Assembly: GCA_965203865.1 (NCBI GenBank)
Contig: OZ241916.1
Coordinates: 1,364,001-1,428,000 of the forward strand
Length of the DNA stretch: 64,000 bases
Source: G965200765 sp965203865
GTDB lineage: Bacteria; Pseudomonadota; Gammaproteobacteria; Arenicellales; JAJDZL01
Direction: 5' to 3'
Part shown: piece by piece, positions 16,035-25,518 of the stretch
Position numbering within the stretch: the stretch's first letter is position 1
Layout: each line of letters opens with the position of its first letter
Program-made: the position numbers and the translations under genes
The notes under the pieces: generated by a model
The model's input: the letters and a program-made list of their open reading frames with translations, nothing else
What the model was told of the DNA's origin: nothing
Database searches by the model: none

Positions 16035-16775
16035 GTGAAAACTAATTCATCACCGAAACCAGTTCTCGTGTCTTGGTCGTCTGGGAAAGATTCAGCATGG
16101 GCATTGCACGTGTTGCGAGCAAATCCTGACCGTTGGGATGTAAGAGGAATTTTTACTGCTATTAATATAACGCATAATCGCGTGGCAATTCAAGCCACGC
16201 CGCGTAAAGTGCTAGAAATGCAGGCAGAACGATTGAATTTGCCATTGTATGAAATACCAATTCCGTCTCCTTGCTCAAATGAAGAGTATGAGTTGGCTAT
16301 GAGTGAGTTTCTTGACAGTATCGGTGGACTTCCACAATCGAAGCAGGCTAGTACTTTAGCTTTTGGTGATCTGTTTCTTGAAGATATTCGGGAATACAGA
16401 GAGTCACGTTTGAAGGGAACTGGATTTAAGCCGATTTTCCCTGTTTGGGGAGAACCTACAAAAGAACTTGCCGAGCGAATGATTGATGAAGGATTGCGTG
16501 CAATTTTGACGGCTGTCAGCGGACTGAATCTTGAAAAGAAGTTCGCTGGGCGATGGTTTGACCGAAATCTTTTAGCCGAGTTGCCGGAGAATATAGACCC
16601 TCTTGGAGAAAACGGAGAATTTCATACATGCGTGATTGATGGGCCTATGTTCAGCTTCCCAATTAACGCCCAACCAGGAAAAATTATATCTCGTACAATC
16701 AACGCAATAACTGACAAAATTCATGGCAGTATTCCAGAGCATTGTGTTTACTACGCAGATGTGAATGTGGACTAG
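16035..16775 (+). CDS. Dph6-like / ATP-binding (adenine nucleotide alpha hydrolase) family protein
   Basis: 246 residues from a GTG start. The PP-loop SWSSGKDSAWAL near residue 14 binds ATP. The segment FGDLFLEDIREYRE and the C-terminal LGENGEFHTCVIDGPMF are hallmarks of the family that includes eukaryotic diphthine-ammonia ligase. Bacteria lack diphthamide, so the bacterial protein's substrate is unknown; it presumably adenylates and amidates a small molecule. It lies alone after tRNA-Ser and is convergent with pntB. Confidence 0.85.
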   Translation: MKTNSSPKPVLVSWSSGKDSAWALHVLRANPDRWDVRGIFTAINITHNRVAIQATPRKVLEMQAERLNLPLYEIPIPSPCSNEEYELAMSEFLDSIGGLPQSKQASTLAFGDLFLEDIREYRESRLKGTGFKPIFPVWGEPTKELAERMIDEGLRAILTAVSGLNLEKKFAGRWFDRNLLAELPENIDPLGENGEFHTCVIDGPMFSFPINAQPGKIISRTINAITDKIHGSIPEHCVYYADVNVD

Positions 16776-16824
16776 TGCCTGCTCAACAAGTCGACAAGTG
16801 TGTGTTGACGAATTTGAAAAAAAA

Positions 16825-18213
16825 TCAACCTATTGAGGCAAGAACTTTCTCCAAACTCTCTTTTGCATCTCCAAAAAGCATTCGATTGTTTTCTTTGTAG
16901 AATAGGGGATTATCTACTCCTGCATAACCAGTCGCCATGCTGCGTTTCAGCACAATTGTTGTTTTAGCCTTCCAGACTTCAATAACAGGCATACCTGCAA
17001 TCGGACTGTCAGGCGTGTCCTGAGCTGATGGGTTCACGATATCATTGGCTCCTATAATCAGTACTACATCAGTTTCTGGCATGTCTGGATTGATTTCATC
17101 CATTTCCAGAACAATGTCGTAAGGTACTTTGGCTTCTGCAAGCAAAACATTCATATGACCTGGCATTCGCCCGGCAACAGGGTGGATAGCGAATCGGACA
17201 TTTACTCCTTTCTCGCGCAAGCGTCGAGTCAATTCAGCAATAGGGTACTGTGCCTGAGCAACTGCCAATCCGTAACCTGGGACAATCACCACAGATTTTG
17301 AGTTTTCAACAAGCAGAGCTGTTTCATCAGCATGAATTTGTGTAATTTCGCCTTCGACTGCTTCAGCAACAGATCCGCCACTCGTTCCAAATCCTCCCAA
17401 AATTACGCTTACAAAGTGTCGGTTCATCGCCCTGCACATGATATAGCTAAGAATTGCACCGCTACTGCCAACCAGTGCACCGACCAATATCAGCAAATCA
17501 TTTCCAAGCATGAAGCCGGTGGCAGCAGCTGCCCATCCAGAATAGCTGTTTAACATTGAAATCACTACTGGCATGTCTGCACCGCCAATTGCCAGTACAA
17601 GATGCAAGCCAAGTATAAACGCCAAGATTGTCATGGCTACCAGATAAACCATGCCAGTTTCTACGGATTCGGCACCAATAAACATTGCACCTAGCCAAAT
17701 ACACACCAATCCTATTGCAAGATTAATCCAGTGCCTCCCGGGTAGCATTAACGGCTTGCTGGATATGATGCTTTGCAATTTTCCAAATGCTGCTACAGAC
17801 CCTGTGAAAGTAATTGCACCAATGAATACCCCGATGTAGATTTCAATTTCATGTACGATTTTTTCAGCGCCTTTGTATGCGTCAAGCGGCTCAATATAGT
17901 TTGCAAACCCTACAAACACTGCCGCTAATCCAACAAGGCTGTGGAGAATTGCCACCAGTTGAGGCATAGCAGTCATCTGAACTCTCATACTGACTGACAA
18001 GCCAATAACCGCACCTATAGTCATCATGCCAATTACGATAGGCACATCGTCAATGGCCCTGGCCACAACAGTACCAACAACAGCCAGTATCATTCCCAGA
18101 ATGCCGAAAATATTGCCGCGCACCGCGGTTGTCTGATGGCTAAGTCCACCCAGGCTTAGAATAAAGAATATCGAAGCGATGATGTAGAGTGAGTTGATCA
18201 GGCCTTCAAGCAT
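16825..18213 (-). CDS. pntB: NAD(P) transhydrogenase subunit beta
   Basis: 462 residues, the usual size. The first about 260 residues form a series of membrane helices (dII). The soluble dIII NADP-binding domain shows VIVPGYGLAVAQAQ, FAIHPVAGRMPGHMNVLLAEA, VLIIGANDIVNPSAQ and the ending MLFGDAKESLEKVL. With PntA it couples hydride transfer from NADH to NADP+ to proton entry, supplying NADPH at the inner membrane. It follows pntA with one base between the genes. Confidence 0.97.
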   Translation of the reverse strand: MLEGLINSLYIIASIFFILSLGGLSHQTTAVRGNIFGILGMILAVVGTVVARAIDDVPIVIGMMTIGAVIGLSVSMRVQMTAMPQLVAILHSLVGLAAVFVGFANYIEPLDAYKGAEKIVHEIEIYIGVFIGAITFTGSVAAFGKLQSIISSKPLMLPGRHWINLAIGLVCIWLGAMFIGAESVETGMVYLVAMTILAFILGLHLVLAIGGADMPVVISMLNSYSGWAAAATGFMLGNDLLILVGALVGSSGAILSYIMCRAMNRHFVSVILGGFGTSGGSVAEAVEGEITQIHADETALLVENSKSVVIVPGYGLAVAQAQYPIAELTRRLREKGVNVRFAIHPVAGRMPGHMNVLLAEAKVPYDIVLEMDEINPDMPETDVVLIIGANDIVNPSAQDTPDSPIAGMPVIEVWKAKTTIVLKRSMATGYAGVDNPLFYKENNRMLFGDAKESLEKVLASIG

Positions 18214-18214
18214 C

Positions 18215-19774
18215 TTACTTCTTGAACATTTTCAGCATGCGCTGAGTTACAAAAAATCCTCCGAATATATTGACTGAGGCGATCAATATAGATATCGCTG
18301 CCAATGCAACAACAATTCCCGTCTCGGCACCTATCTCAAGCAATGCCCCTACGATGATAATGCCACTGATGGCATTTGTAACACTCATTAGTGGTGTGTG
18401 AAGCGATGGCGTTACATTCCATATCACATGCCAACCGACAAAAATTGCGAGTACGAAAACTGTAAAGTGAGTCAGAAACGAGGGTGGTGCAAACAACCCG
18501 ACACAGACTATCGATGCAATCGCCAATGAAAAAAAGATTGGTCCCAGTTTTAACCGCTTTTTTTCCACTTCTTCTGGAGTGGTTGCAGGTTGTTCAACTG
18601 CCTTGGTTGGTTCAGTCTTCGGAGAAGCGGGAGGTTCAGGCTGTGGCGGGGGCCAGACTATCTCGCCATTATGAACAATAGTAGCTCCGCGTATGACCTC
18701 GTCTTCCATGTTAATTTGAATATTTCCGTCATTTTCAGGGCACAATTCATCAATCAGGTGCCTGATATTGGAAGCATATAGTTGGCTGGATTGAGCAGGC
18801 AATCGGCTTGGAAGATCTGTATAGCCAATAATCGTCACACCGTGTTCTACAACAACCTTGTCTTTTTGGGTAAGATCGCAGTTCCCGCCTTGTTCAGCAG
18901 CCAGGTCAACAACTACACTACCCGGTTTCATTGCCTCAATCATCTCAGCAGTAATAAGCTTGGGAGCAGGGCGACCTGGAATCAACGCTGTCGTAATAAT
19001 TACATCCACCTCTTTCGCTTGCTCCAGAAACAGTGCCATTTCCGCTTCAATAAATTCTTTGCTCATAACTTTCGCATATCCGCCAGTACCGCTTCCTTCT
19101 TCCTCGAGATTGATTTCCAGGAATTCGGCACCCATGCTTTCAACCTGCTCTTTAACTTCTGGCCGCGTGTCGAAAGCGCGAACGATGGCACCCAAGCTTG
19201 ATGCAGCGCCAATTGCCGACAGTCCGGCAACGCCAGCACCGATTATCATAATTTTTGCAGGGGCAATTGCGCCTGCTGCTGTTATTTGACCACCGAAGAA
19301 TCGTCCGAAGTGATGAGCTGCTTCAACGACTGCCCGATACCCGGCAACATTGGCCATAGAGGAAAGGGCATCCAATTTTTGAGCCCGAGAAATGCGAGGT
19401 ATAGCATCAATTGAAAGGGCGGTTACTTTTTTTTCCGAAAGTTTTTCAAGCAACTCAGGATTCTGCGCCGGCCACAAAAATCCAAGCAGGTATTGCCCTT
19501 CTTTTAAAAGATCTATTTCGTGCGAACCAATCTCTTCATTTTGTTCGGGCAGACGAACTTTTGCAATAATATCGGCATCATTCCAAACATCTAATCCAGT
19601 AACGACTTGTGCACCCGCAGATTGATATGCTGCATCATCGAAATCGGCGCAATTGCCCGCTCCGGACTCGACTACAACATCAAATCCTATTTTGACGAGC
19701 TCGGTAACAATGCTTGGTGTAATCGCTACCCGTCTTTCATTGGTTTGAATTTCTTTTGGAACTCCTATTTTCAT
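18215..19774 (-). CDS. pntA: NAD(P) transhydrogenase subunit alpha
   Basis: 519 residues, a single-chain PntA as in E. coli rather than the split alpha1/alpha2 form. The N-terminus MKIGVPKEIQTNERRVAITP and the NAD-binding IIGAGVAGLSAIGAAS identify the alanine-dehydrogenase-like dI domain. A Pro/Glu-rich linker at about residues 375-400 leads to membrane helices in the last 110 residues. First gene of the pntAB operon. An A/T-rich leader with TATAAT on the minus strand precedes it, but no clear -35 is visible. Confidence 0.97.
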   Translation of the reverse strand: MKIGVPKEIQTNERRVAITPSIVTELVKIGFDVVVESGAGNCADFDDAAYQSAGAQVVTGLDVWNDADIIAKVRLPEQNEEIGSHEIDLLKEGQYLLGFLWPAQNPELLEKLSEKKVTALSIDAIPRISRAQKLDALSSMANVAGYRAVVEAAHHFGRFFGGQITAAGAIAPAKIMIIGAGVAGLSAIGAASSLGAIVRAFDTRPEVKEQVESMGAEFLEINLEEEGSGTGGYAKVMSKEFIEAEMALFLEQAKEVDVIITTALIPGRPAPKLITAEMIEAMKPGSVVVDLAAEQGGNCDLTQKDKVVVEHGVTIIGYTDLPSRLPAQSSQLYASNIRHLIDELCPENDGNIQINMEDEVIRGATIVHNGEIVWPPPQPEPPASPKTEPTKAVEQPATTPEEVEKKRLKLGPIFFSLAIASIVCVGLFAPPSFLTHFTVFVLAIFVGWHVIWNVTPSLHTPLMSVTNAISGIIIVGALLEIGAETGIVVALAAISILIASVNIFGGFFVTQRMLKMFKK

Positions 19775-20190
19775 AGTTAATTCAAATTGGGTTAACTAAA
19801 ATAAAACAAAATTTCATTATACATTTCAATTAACGAATACCTGAAAATGTTAGTTTTTGAAAATATCCATCAGAATAGCAAGTTATTTGAAAGTGAAACG
19901 AAACAAGGAAACCGAAAACCTGTTTACTGTATGCGTGCAATTGAATGACATTGGTGTTCTTTGCTTTCAATTGGCAGTAGCAGTGGAAGTATTCTCCATA
20001 TTTAAAGGAATAAACGCTGACTTTGCCAAAACTATGGCGACTTGTATCCTTTGCAACCGCGAATCACCTAAAATCTGGCTATAAACGAAAAGCCAAGATT
20101 ATATAATGGGCATCCAATATCACTTTTTATATTGACTAATACAATTTTCCAAATTTGATTTGAGTGAACTCATAATCCACAGGTTACATC
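19775..20190. other. Intergenic region between divergent pntA and prfB
   Basis: About 415 bp without a convincing gene. It should hold the pntAB and prfB promoters: a minus-strand TATAAT about 50 bp before pntA and a plus-strand TATAAT at 20102-20107 before prfB, both without good -35 boxes. The inverted pair AGTTAA/TTAACT just upstream of pntA could be a binding site. A 75-codon frame at 19857-20084 has no family resemblance or ribosome binding site and is left out. Confidence 0.5.
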
Positions 20191-21313
20191 ATGAAGAATA
20201 CCCAAATAACAAAAAAACTGCCAACTGCTACAATTTCGGCGCAGTTTGCCGAAATCGCATCCAGAGTTAATTCAATATGGAGGAATCTTTGACTGCTCAA
20301 AAAAGGAAGAACGAATTCGGGAAATCGATGGTTTATTAGCAAAACCAGAGTTGTGGGATGATTTGGAATTAAGCCAGGCATTGAGCAAGGAGCGTGCATC
20401 GTTAGAACGCCAAGTCAAACCAATCAGTGATTTATCAAACTCAATTGAAGACGCAATTGAATTAATCCAGTTAGCCATTGATGAAGGCGATACAGAAGCG
20501 ATTGAAGATTTAGAAAATGAAATTCATAAATATCAAAAACAGACCGAAAAACTTGAATTTCAAAGCATGTTCAGTGGCGAAATGGATTCAGCAAATGCTT
20601 TTGTGGACATTACACCCGGGTCGGGCGGCACAGAATCTCAAGACTGGGCTGAAATGTTGCTTAACATGTATAAGCACTGGGCGATGAATCATGGCTTTGC
20701 TTATGAAGTGGTTGACTATACGGCAGGGGCAGTAGCGGGCATTAAAAGCGCAACTTTAAAAATAAGCGGTGGCTATGTATACGGTTGGCTTCGAACCGAA
20801 TCTGGAATCCATCGATTGGTTCGCAAATCTCCTTTTGATTCTGGCCAACGACGACATACATCATTTGCCTCGATTGTTGTCTACCCGGAAGTGGAAGACC
20901 GAGTTGAAATTGAAATAGACCCAAGTGATTTGAGAATTGATACTTTTCGCGCAAGCGGAGCAGGGGGACAGCACGTAAACCGTACCGACTCGGCTGTTCG
21001 AATCACCCACTTTCCTTCTGGGATTGTAGTTCAATGTCAAAATGAGCGCTCGCAGCACCGAAACAAGGCTGAAGCAATGTCCATGCTGCGAGCCAAGCTT
21101 TATGAGCAGGAAAGACAAAAGCGAGCTGACGAAAAGCAAGCTATCGAAGCTTCCAAACCAGATATTTCCTGGGGCAATCAAATTCGTTCCTATGTTTTGG
21201 ACCAGTCCCGAATCAAAGATTTAAGAACAAGTGTAGAAACTGGAAATACTGCTTCTGTTCTGGAAGGACATATAGATTTATTTTTAGAAGCCAGTTTAAA
21301 ATCTGGCATATAA
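20191..21313 (+). CDS. prfB: Peptide chain release factor 2, made by programmed +1 frameshift
   Basis: The first frame runs from ATG 20191 for 33 codons to an in-frame TGA at 20290-20292. A +1 shift at CTT-T-GAC continues in the second frame from GAC 20291 to the stop at 21313, about 373 residues in total (RF2 is usually near 365). RF2 features are the SPF tripeptide that reads UGA/UAA stop codons (KSPFDSGQRRHTS) and the GGQ peptidyl-hydrolysis loop (GAGGQHVNRTDSA). Low RF2 lets the ribosome pause at UGA and shift, so RF2 controls its own level. It is followed 9 bp later by lysS, the usual gammaproteobacterial pairing. Confidence 0.95.
20279..20293 (+). promoter_or_regulatory. prfB programmed +1 frameshift site
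   Basis: GGAGG (20279-20283) acts as an internal Shine-Dalgarno a few bases before the slip site CTT (20287-20289), followed by TGA-C (20290-20293). This is the same arrangement as the E. coli AGGGGG-TAT-CTT-TGA-C signal, and the sense frame resumes at once with protein matching RF2. Confidence 0.93.
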
Positions 21314-21322
21314 GTACTTGAA

Positions 21323-22801
21323 ATGAATAAAGATCAATTTTATCAATTACGACAAAGCAAGCTGCAATCAATTCAATCAAACGGGCAGTTGTACCCCAAT
21401 GATTTTCGTCGAACAGTATTTTCACAGGAGATTCATCAAAAATATTCAAAAACTGATTCAGACACTCTAAGAGAAATAAACCACGTGGTTAGCGTTGCAG
21501 GCCGGCTATTGAGTCGACGCAGAATGGGGAAGGTAACTTTTGCCGACTTGAGCGATATGACGGGCAAGATCCAATTGTTTGTAAAACAAAGCGTAGTCGA
21601 AAACTACGAGTTGTTTGATGAACTGGATATAGGAGATGTAATTGGTGCGAGTGGCAAAGTGTTCAGAACAAAAACTGGCGAACTAAGTATAGAAATCGAC
21701 AAGTTTCAACTACTGTCAAAAGCGTTGCATCCATTTCCTGAAAAATTCCACGGATTGTCCGACCAGGAGTTGCGGTATCGCCAACGGTATTTGGATTTGA
21801 TTTTTAACGAAGATGTTCGAAATACATTCCATACTCGTGCAAAAATTGTTCGGTTCATACGGCGATTTATGGATGCACGGCAATTTCTTGAAGTTGAAAC
21901 TCCCATGATGCATTCAATTCCGGGTGGTGCTTTGGCAAGACCATTCAAGACACACCACAACGCATTGTCGTTGGATATGTACTTGCGCGTTGCACCAGAG
22001 TTGTTTCTCAAAAGGCTAGTTGTGGGTGGTTATGAGAGAGTTTATGAAATCAATCGTAATTTTCGCAACGAAGGAGTGAGTACCCAGCATAATCCGGAAT
22101 TTACGATGCTTGAGTTTTATCAAGCGTATGCGGACTATATGGATTTTATAGAGCTGACTGAAGAGATGATGGAAAATCTTGTAATGGAGGTAGTTGGCTC
22201 TTCAACTTTTGAGTATCAAGGTTTGAAGTGTTCATTGAAGCCGCCTTACAAAAAAATTAGTTTGATGGATGCTGTACTCGAACATAATCCGGTTTTGAAG
22301 AAAAGTGACTTGAAGGACTATGACCGGTTGAAGAAATATTTGAAAAATGACCTGAATGTGGAAGCTTTGCCGTCTTGGGGAGTCGGAAAGTTGTTGTTTG
22401 AAGTGTTTGAAAAAACTGTTGAACACAAGCTCCTGCAACCTACTTTTATTACTCAGTATCCTGTTGAGGTTTCCCCGCTTTCCAGAGTAAATGACAACAA
22501 TTCATTTGTTACAGACAGGTTTGAGTTTTTTGTTGCGGGAATGGAAATTGCTAATGGTTTTTCCGAGTTGAATGACCCCGAAGACCAGGCAGCTCGATTC
22601 AGGAAGCAAATGGAAAACAGGGAAAGTGGAGATGTTGAAGCGATGCATTTCGACTCTGACTATATTCGGGCACTTGAATATGGCTTGCCGCCAAGTGCAG
22701 GGGAGGGCATAGGTATTGATCGCTTGGTGATGCTGCTCACAAACAATCCTTCCATTCGGGATGTTATTCTGTTTCCATACCTAAAGCCCATGAATCGGTA
22801 G
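21323..22801 (+). CDS. lysS: Lysyl-tRNA synthetase, class II
   Basis: 492 residues. The N-terminal OB-fold (VVSVAGRLLSRRRMGKVTFADL) binds the anticodon. Class II motifs follow: the FLEVETPMMHSIPGGALARPF region, FRNEGVSTQHNPEFTMLEFYQ (motif 2) and PPSAGEGIGIDRLVMLLTN (motif 3), the latter two quoted here only in part as EFTMLEFYQAYAD and GEGIGIDRL. It charges tRNA-Lys in the cytoplasm. It lies 9 bp behind prfB and 4 bp before lolC, which suggests one transcript through lolD. Confidence 0.97.
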   Translation: MNKDQFYQLRQSKLQSIQSNGQLYPNDFRRTVFSQEIHQKYSKTDSDTLREINHVVSVAGRLLSRRRMGKVTFADLSDMTGKIQLFVKQSVVENYELFDELDIGDVIGASGKVFRTKTGELSIEIDKFQLLSKALHPFPEKFHGLSDQELRYRQRYLDLIFNEDVRNTFHTRAKIVRFIRRFMDARQFLEVETPMMHSIPGGALARPFKTHHNALSLDMYLRVAPELFLKRLVVGGYERVYEINRNFRNEGVSTQHNPEFTMLEFYQAYADYMDFIELTEEMMENLVMEVVGSSTFEYQGLKCSLKPPYKKISLMDAVLEHNPVLKKSDLKDYDRLKKYLKNDLNVEALPSWGVGKLLFEVFEKTVEHKLLQPTFITQYPVEVSPLSRVNDNNSFVTDRFEFFVAGMEIANGFSELNDPEDQAARFRKQMENRESGDVEAMHFDSDYIRALEYGLPPSAGEGIGIDRLVMLLTNNPSIRDVILFPYLKPMNR

Positions 22802-22805
22802 TTAG

Positions 22806-24053
22806 ATGCTGCGTCCAGTTGAGTTGTTTATTGGGTTTCGCTATATTCGTGCGAAGCGCAGAACACGGTTCATTTCATTTATCACTGGAACTTCTATTCT
22901 TGGCATTATTGTAGGTGTATGGGCGCTAATTTCAGTTTTGTCCGTTATGAATGGGTTTGAACGCGAATTGAGAGACAGAATTCTAACCGTTGTTTCACAT
23001 GCCCGAGTGGTTGGAGCAGACAACTGGTTGCCAAACTGGCAACAAACGGCTTCAATCATTGAACAGCATCCGGATATTTTGGCAGAATCCCCCTATATTT
23101 TTTCTCATGCGTTGCTTAAGCACGGTTCAAGGGTCAGTCCGGCTTTGATACGCGGTGTTGAACCTCAGCTGGAAAGCAAAGTGTCTGACATTGCAGGCAA
23201 TATTATTAGCGGAAACTTTGAAAGTTTGCAATCTGGGGAGTTTGGAATCGTACTGGGAGAAGACCTGGCAGCAGGAATTCGTGCAAGAGTAGGGGACAAG
23301 GTGATTCTAGTTAGTACCCGTGGAAGATCAACCCCTGCAGGGTTGTTGCCGCGCTTGAAACGTTTTACAGTTGTCGGCATATTCAATCTTAATTTCTACG
23401 AGTACGACAGCGGTCTCGCATTGGTTCACATTGACGACCTGGGGTTGGTACAGCGAAGTGAAAACTATGTAACAGGACTTCGACTGGTATACAAAGATGT
23501 ATTTGAAGCGCCCAGAATTACATATGAAATAAGAAATATGCTTGGTTCTGATTATCGGGTGTACGACTGGACAGTTGAATACTCGAACCTGTTCGAAGCA
23601 CTGAAAATTGAAAGACGAGTAATGTTCATCATTTTAATGTTGATTGTCGCTGTTGCCGCGTTCAACATCGTTTCAACCCTTGTAATGCTTGTGGCGGACA
23701 AAAAGGCGGATATTGCAATTCTTAGAACTCTGGGGATTAGTCCGAAGAGTGTAATGGCAATATTTATACTTCATGGAGCGGTAATCGGCTTCATTGGAAC
23801 CCTGATAGGAATCGCAACGGGTGTTGCAACGGGATTGAATCTGGAAACGTTAATCCCTTGGGCCGAAGAATTATTCAACACAGAATTTTTTCCGGACCAG
23901 ATATATGTGATTTCCAAGTTTCCGGCTGAATTGAGATGGAGTGATGTTTCACGAATTGGAGTTGCCGCGTTTGTGATCAGTCTGCTGGCAACGATTTACC
24001 CGGCATGGCGTGCATCGCGAACAAATCCAACAGATGCCTTGCGCTATGAGTAG
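22806..24053 (+). CDS. lolC: Lipoprotein-releasing ABC transporter permease (LolC/LolE family)
   Basis: 415 residues with one N-terminal and three C-terminal membrane helices flanking a large periplasmic domain (about residues 50-270), the LolC/E topology. The N-terminus FIGFRYIRAKRRTRFISFI and GVWALISVLSVMNGFE are diagnostic, as is the ending YPAWRASRTNPTDALRYE. With LolD it extracts outer-membrane lipoproteins from the inner membrane for LolA. Only one permease gene is seen, so it may form a homodimer (LolF type) or have its partner elsewhere. Its stop overlaps the lolD start. Confidence 0.93.
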   Translation: MLRPVELFIGFRYIRAKRRTRFISFITGTSILGIIVGVWALISVLSVMNGFERELRDRILTVVSHARVVGADNWLPNWQQTASIIEQHPDILAESPYIFSHALLKHGSRVSPALIRGVEPQLESKVSDIAGNIISGNFESLQSGEFGIVLGEDLAAGIRARVGDKVILVSTRGRSTPAGLLPRLKRFTVVGIFNLNFYEYDSGLALVHIDDLGLVQRSENYVTGLRLVYKDVFEAPRITYEIRNMLGSDYRVYDWTVEYSNLFEALKIERRVMFIILMLIVAVAAFNIVSTLVMLVADKKADIAILRTLGISPKSVMAIFILHGAVIGFIGTLIGIATGVATGLNLETLIPWAEELFNTEFFPDQIYVISKFPAELRWSDVSRIGVAAFVISLLATIYPAWRASRTNPTDALRYE

Positions 24054-24735
24054 TTGTGTATTGACTTGCCGTTCTCTGGCCAAAACATACTGCCAAGGTG
24101 ATTTGGATGTAGAAGTTTTGACAGATATCAATTTAGAGATTCAACCGGGCGAGCAGGTTGCAATTATAGGGTCCTCCGGTGCGGGCAAGAGCACATTGCT
24201 GCACTTGCTTGCAGGGCTTGATACGCCAACTAAAGGCACTGTTTTATTGAAAGATACCGCCTTGTATGACTTGAGCGAAGCTCAAAGAGGAAAAGTTCGC
24301 AATGAAATGATTGGATTTGTTTATCAATTTCATCATTTACTCCCTGAGTTCACTGCTCTTGAAAATGTAATGATGCCCTTGTTAATCCGAAGAATTACTA
24401 CAGGCCAAGCAAAAGAGGCAGCTTCTGAACTACTGGATAAAGTAGGACTTGCGCACCGTCTGGAGCACAAGCCGGGTGAGTTGTCTGGCGGGGAGCGTCA
24501 GCGAGCCGCAATAGCTCGCGCACTGGTTATTCAGCCGGTAGTTCTTTTGGCAGACGAACCCACAGGAAACATTGACAGAAAAACAGCAAAAACAGTTCAG
24601 GAGCTTATGATGAACCTTAATCAAGAAATGAAAGTCAGCTTGATTATTGCTACGCATGACATGCATCTTGCGTCGGCAATGGACCGAGTGTTACGACTTG
24701 AGGACGGAATATTAAAAGAAAACCAGGAAATTTAG
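24046..24735 (+). CDS. lolD: Lipoprotein-releasing system ATP-binding protein
   Basis: 229 residues from ATG 24046, which overlaps the last codons of lolC; a longer frame from 24010 lies wholly inside lolC. ABC ATPase motifs are Walker A GSSGAGKST, the Q-loop YQFHHLLPEFTALENV, the signature LSGGERQRAAIARAL and Walker B LLADEPTGNID. It powers LolC/E. Its TAG stop overlaps the TAA stop of the convergent Rieske-like gene. Confidence 0.94.
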   Translation: MSSCVLTCRSLAKTYCQGDLDVEVLTDINLEIQPGEQVAIIGSSGAGKSTLLHLLAGLDTPTKGTVLLKDTALYDLSEAQRGKVRNEMIGFVYQFHHLLPEFTALENVMMPLLIRRITTGQAKEAASELLDKVGLAHRLEHKPGELSGGERQRAAIARALVIQPVVLLADEPTGNIDRKTAKTVQELMMNLNQEMKVSLIIATHDMHLASAMDRVLRLEDGILKENQEI

Positions 24736-25490
24736 CAACGAACAATTGTTTCCGAGTATTCCTCTATCGGAACTATTGCTGTTTGTCCGGTTGTACGCTT
24801 TTTCACATTTGTAATTTCAAAGTCCAGTTGAAGACGGAATGTAAATTTTTCAAAAAACAGATCGAACATTTCACCACCTGCCGTGCCAACTGCATACAAC
24901 TCATTCTGGTTGTTGTCATAATCTAGCAAAATCGATGCAAGAGGCTGGGGTGCGGGTCCGCCAATGACTTTTGCACCGTGCAAAGGGTCGTAAACGCTTC
25001 TTTCGGAACAGCAGTAAATTATTTGTGCCATTTCCCGTCTCTCTTCATTCCTGTCAAAAAACACAACTTTTGAATGCCTATAGTTAATAAAACTTGCAGA
25101 TTTTGCAGGATAGGTCATCCTATGGGCGCAAATGGCAGAGTAGGCGACTACTGCTTTAGCCTTACCTGTACCGCCAGACCAATTGTATTGAGTGCCATTT
25201 TTCATAGAAAGATTTGTTCGTTGTGATGCTGATTTTCCGAGATTTACCAAAATACAGGGAGTTGTTACGTACGGATAGTTGAAAACAAATGCCTGTCCTA
25301 CGGGCAATTCATCTGGACGAACTGCCGATTTATTCAAAATCAGTTTAACTCGATTGTAATGTTTGGATGAAATTGCGGCCTGAGCTGGAGATACTGCTGT
25401 TTGACCGGCAAGCAGCGTTCCGGCCAAAGAGCCGCAAATTTTGAAAAAGTTTCTACGCTCGGATTTTTGTTTTTTTGTGGAATCAGGCAT
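24732..25490 (-). CDS. Tat-exported Rieske-like iron-sulfur protein with an altered second ligand motif
   Basis: 252 residues from ATG 25490 (an upstream in-frame start at 25532 would overlap the ankyrin gene). A twin-arginine signal SERRNFFKICGSLAG is followed by an Ala-rich cleavage region AQAA. The Rieske pattern shows CAHRM as the first ligand box, but the second box reads CCSERSVYDPLHG: the usual C-x2-H has Arg where His is expected. The following GGPAPQPLASILLDYD matches a known periplasmic Rieske subgroup. It would carry electrons on the periplasmic side if a cluster forms. It is the last gene of a three-gene operon and shares its stop region with lolD. Confidence 0.7.
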   Translation of the reverse strand: MPDSTKKQKSERRNFFKICGSLAGTLLAGQTAVSPAQAAISSKHYNRVKLILNKSAVRPDELPVGQAFVFNYPYVTTPCILVNLGKSASQRTNLSMKNGTQYNWSGGTGKAKAVVAYSAICAHRMTYPAKSASFINYRHSKVVFFDRNEERREMAQIIYCCSERSVYDPLHGAKVIGGPAPQPLASILLDYDNNQNELYAVGTAGGEMFDLFFEKFTFRLQLDFEITNVKKRTTGQTAIVPIEEYSETIVRC

Positions 25491-25518
25491 TGCAAATTCT
25501 CTGTATATCAGGTCGAAA

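Noticed and set aside
19857..20084. 75-codon frame between pntA and prfB
   Set aside because: No ribosome site or recognisable family, and it covers the region expected to hold promoters.
20191..20292. prfB as a frameshifted pseudogene
   Set aside because: The stop sits exactly in the known GGAGG...CTT-TGA-C recoding signal and the two frames join to a normal RF2.
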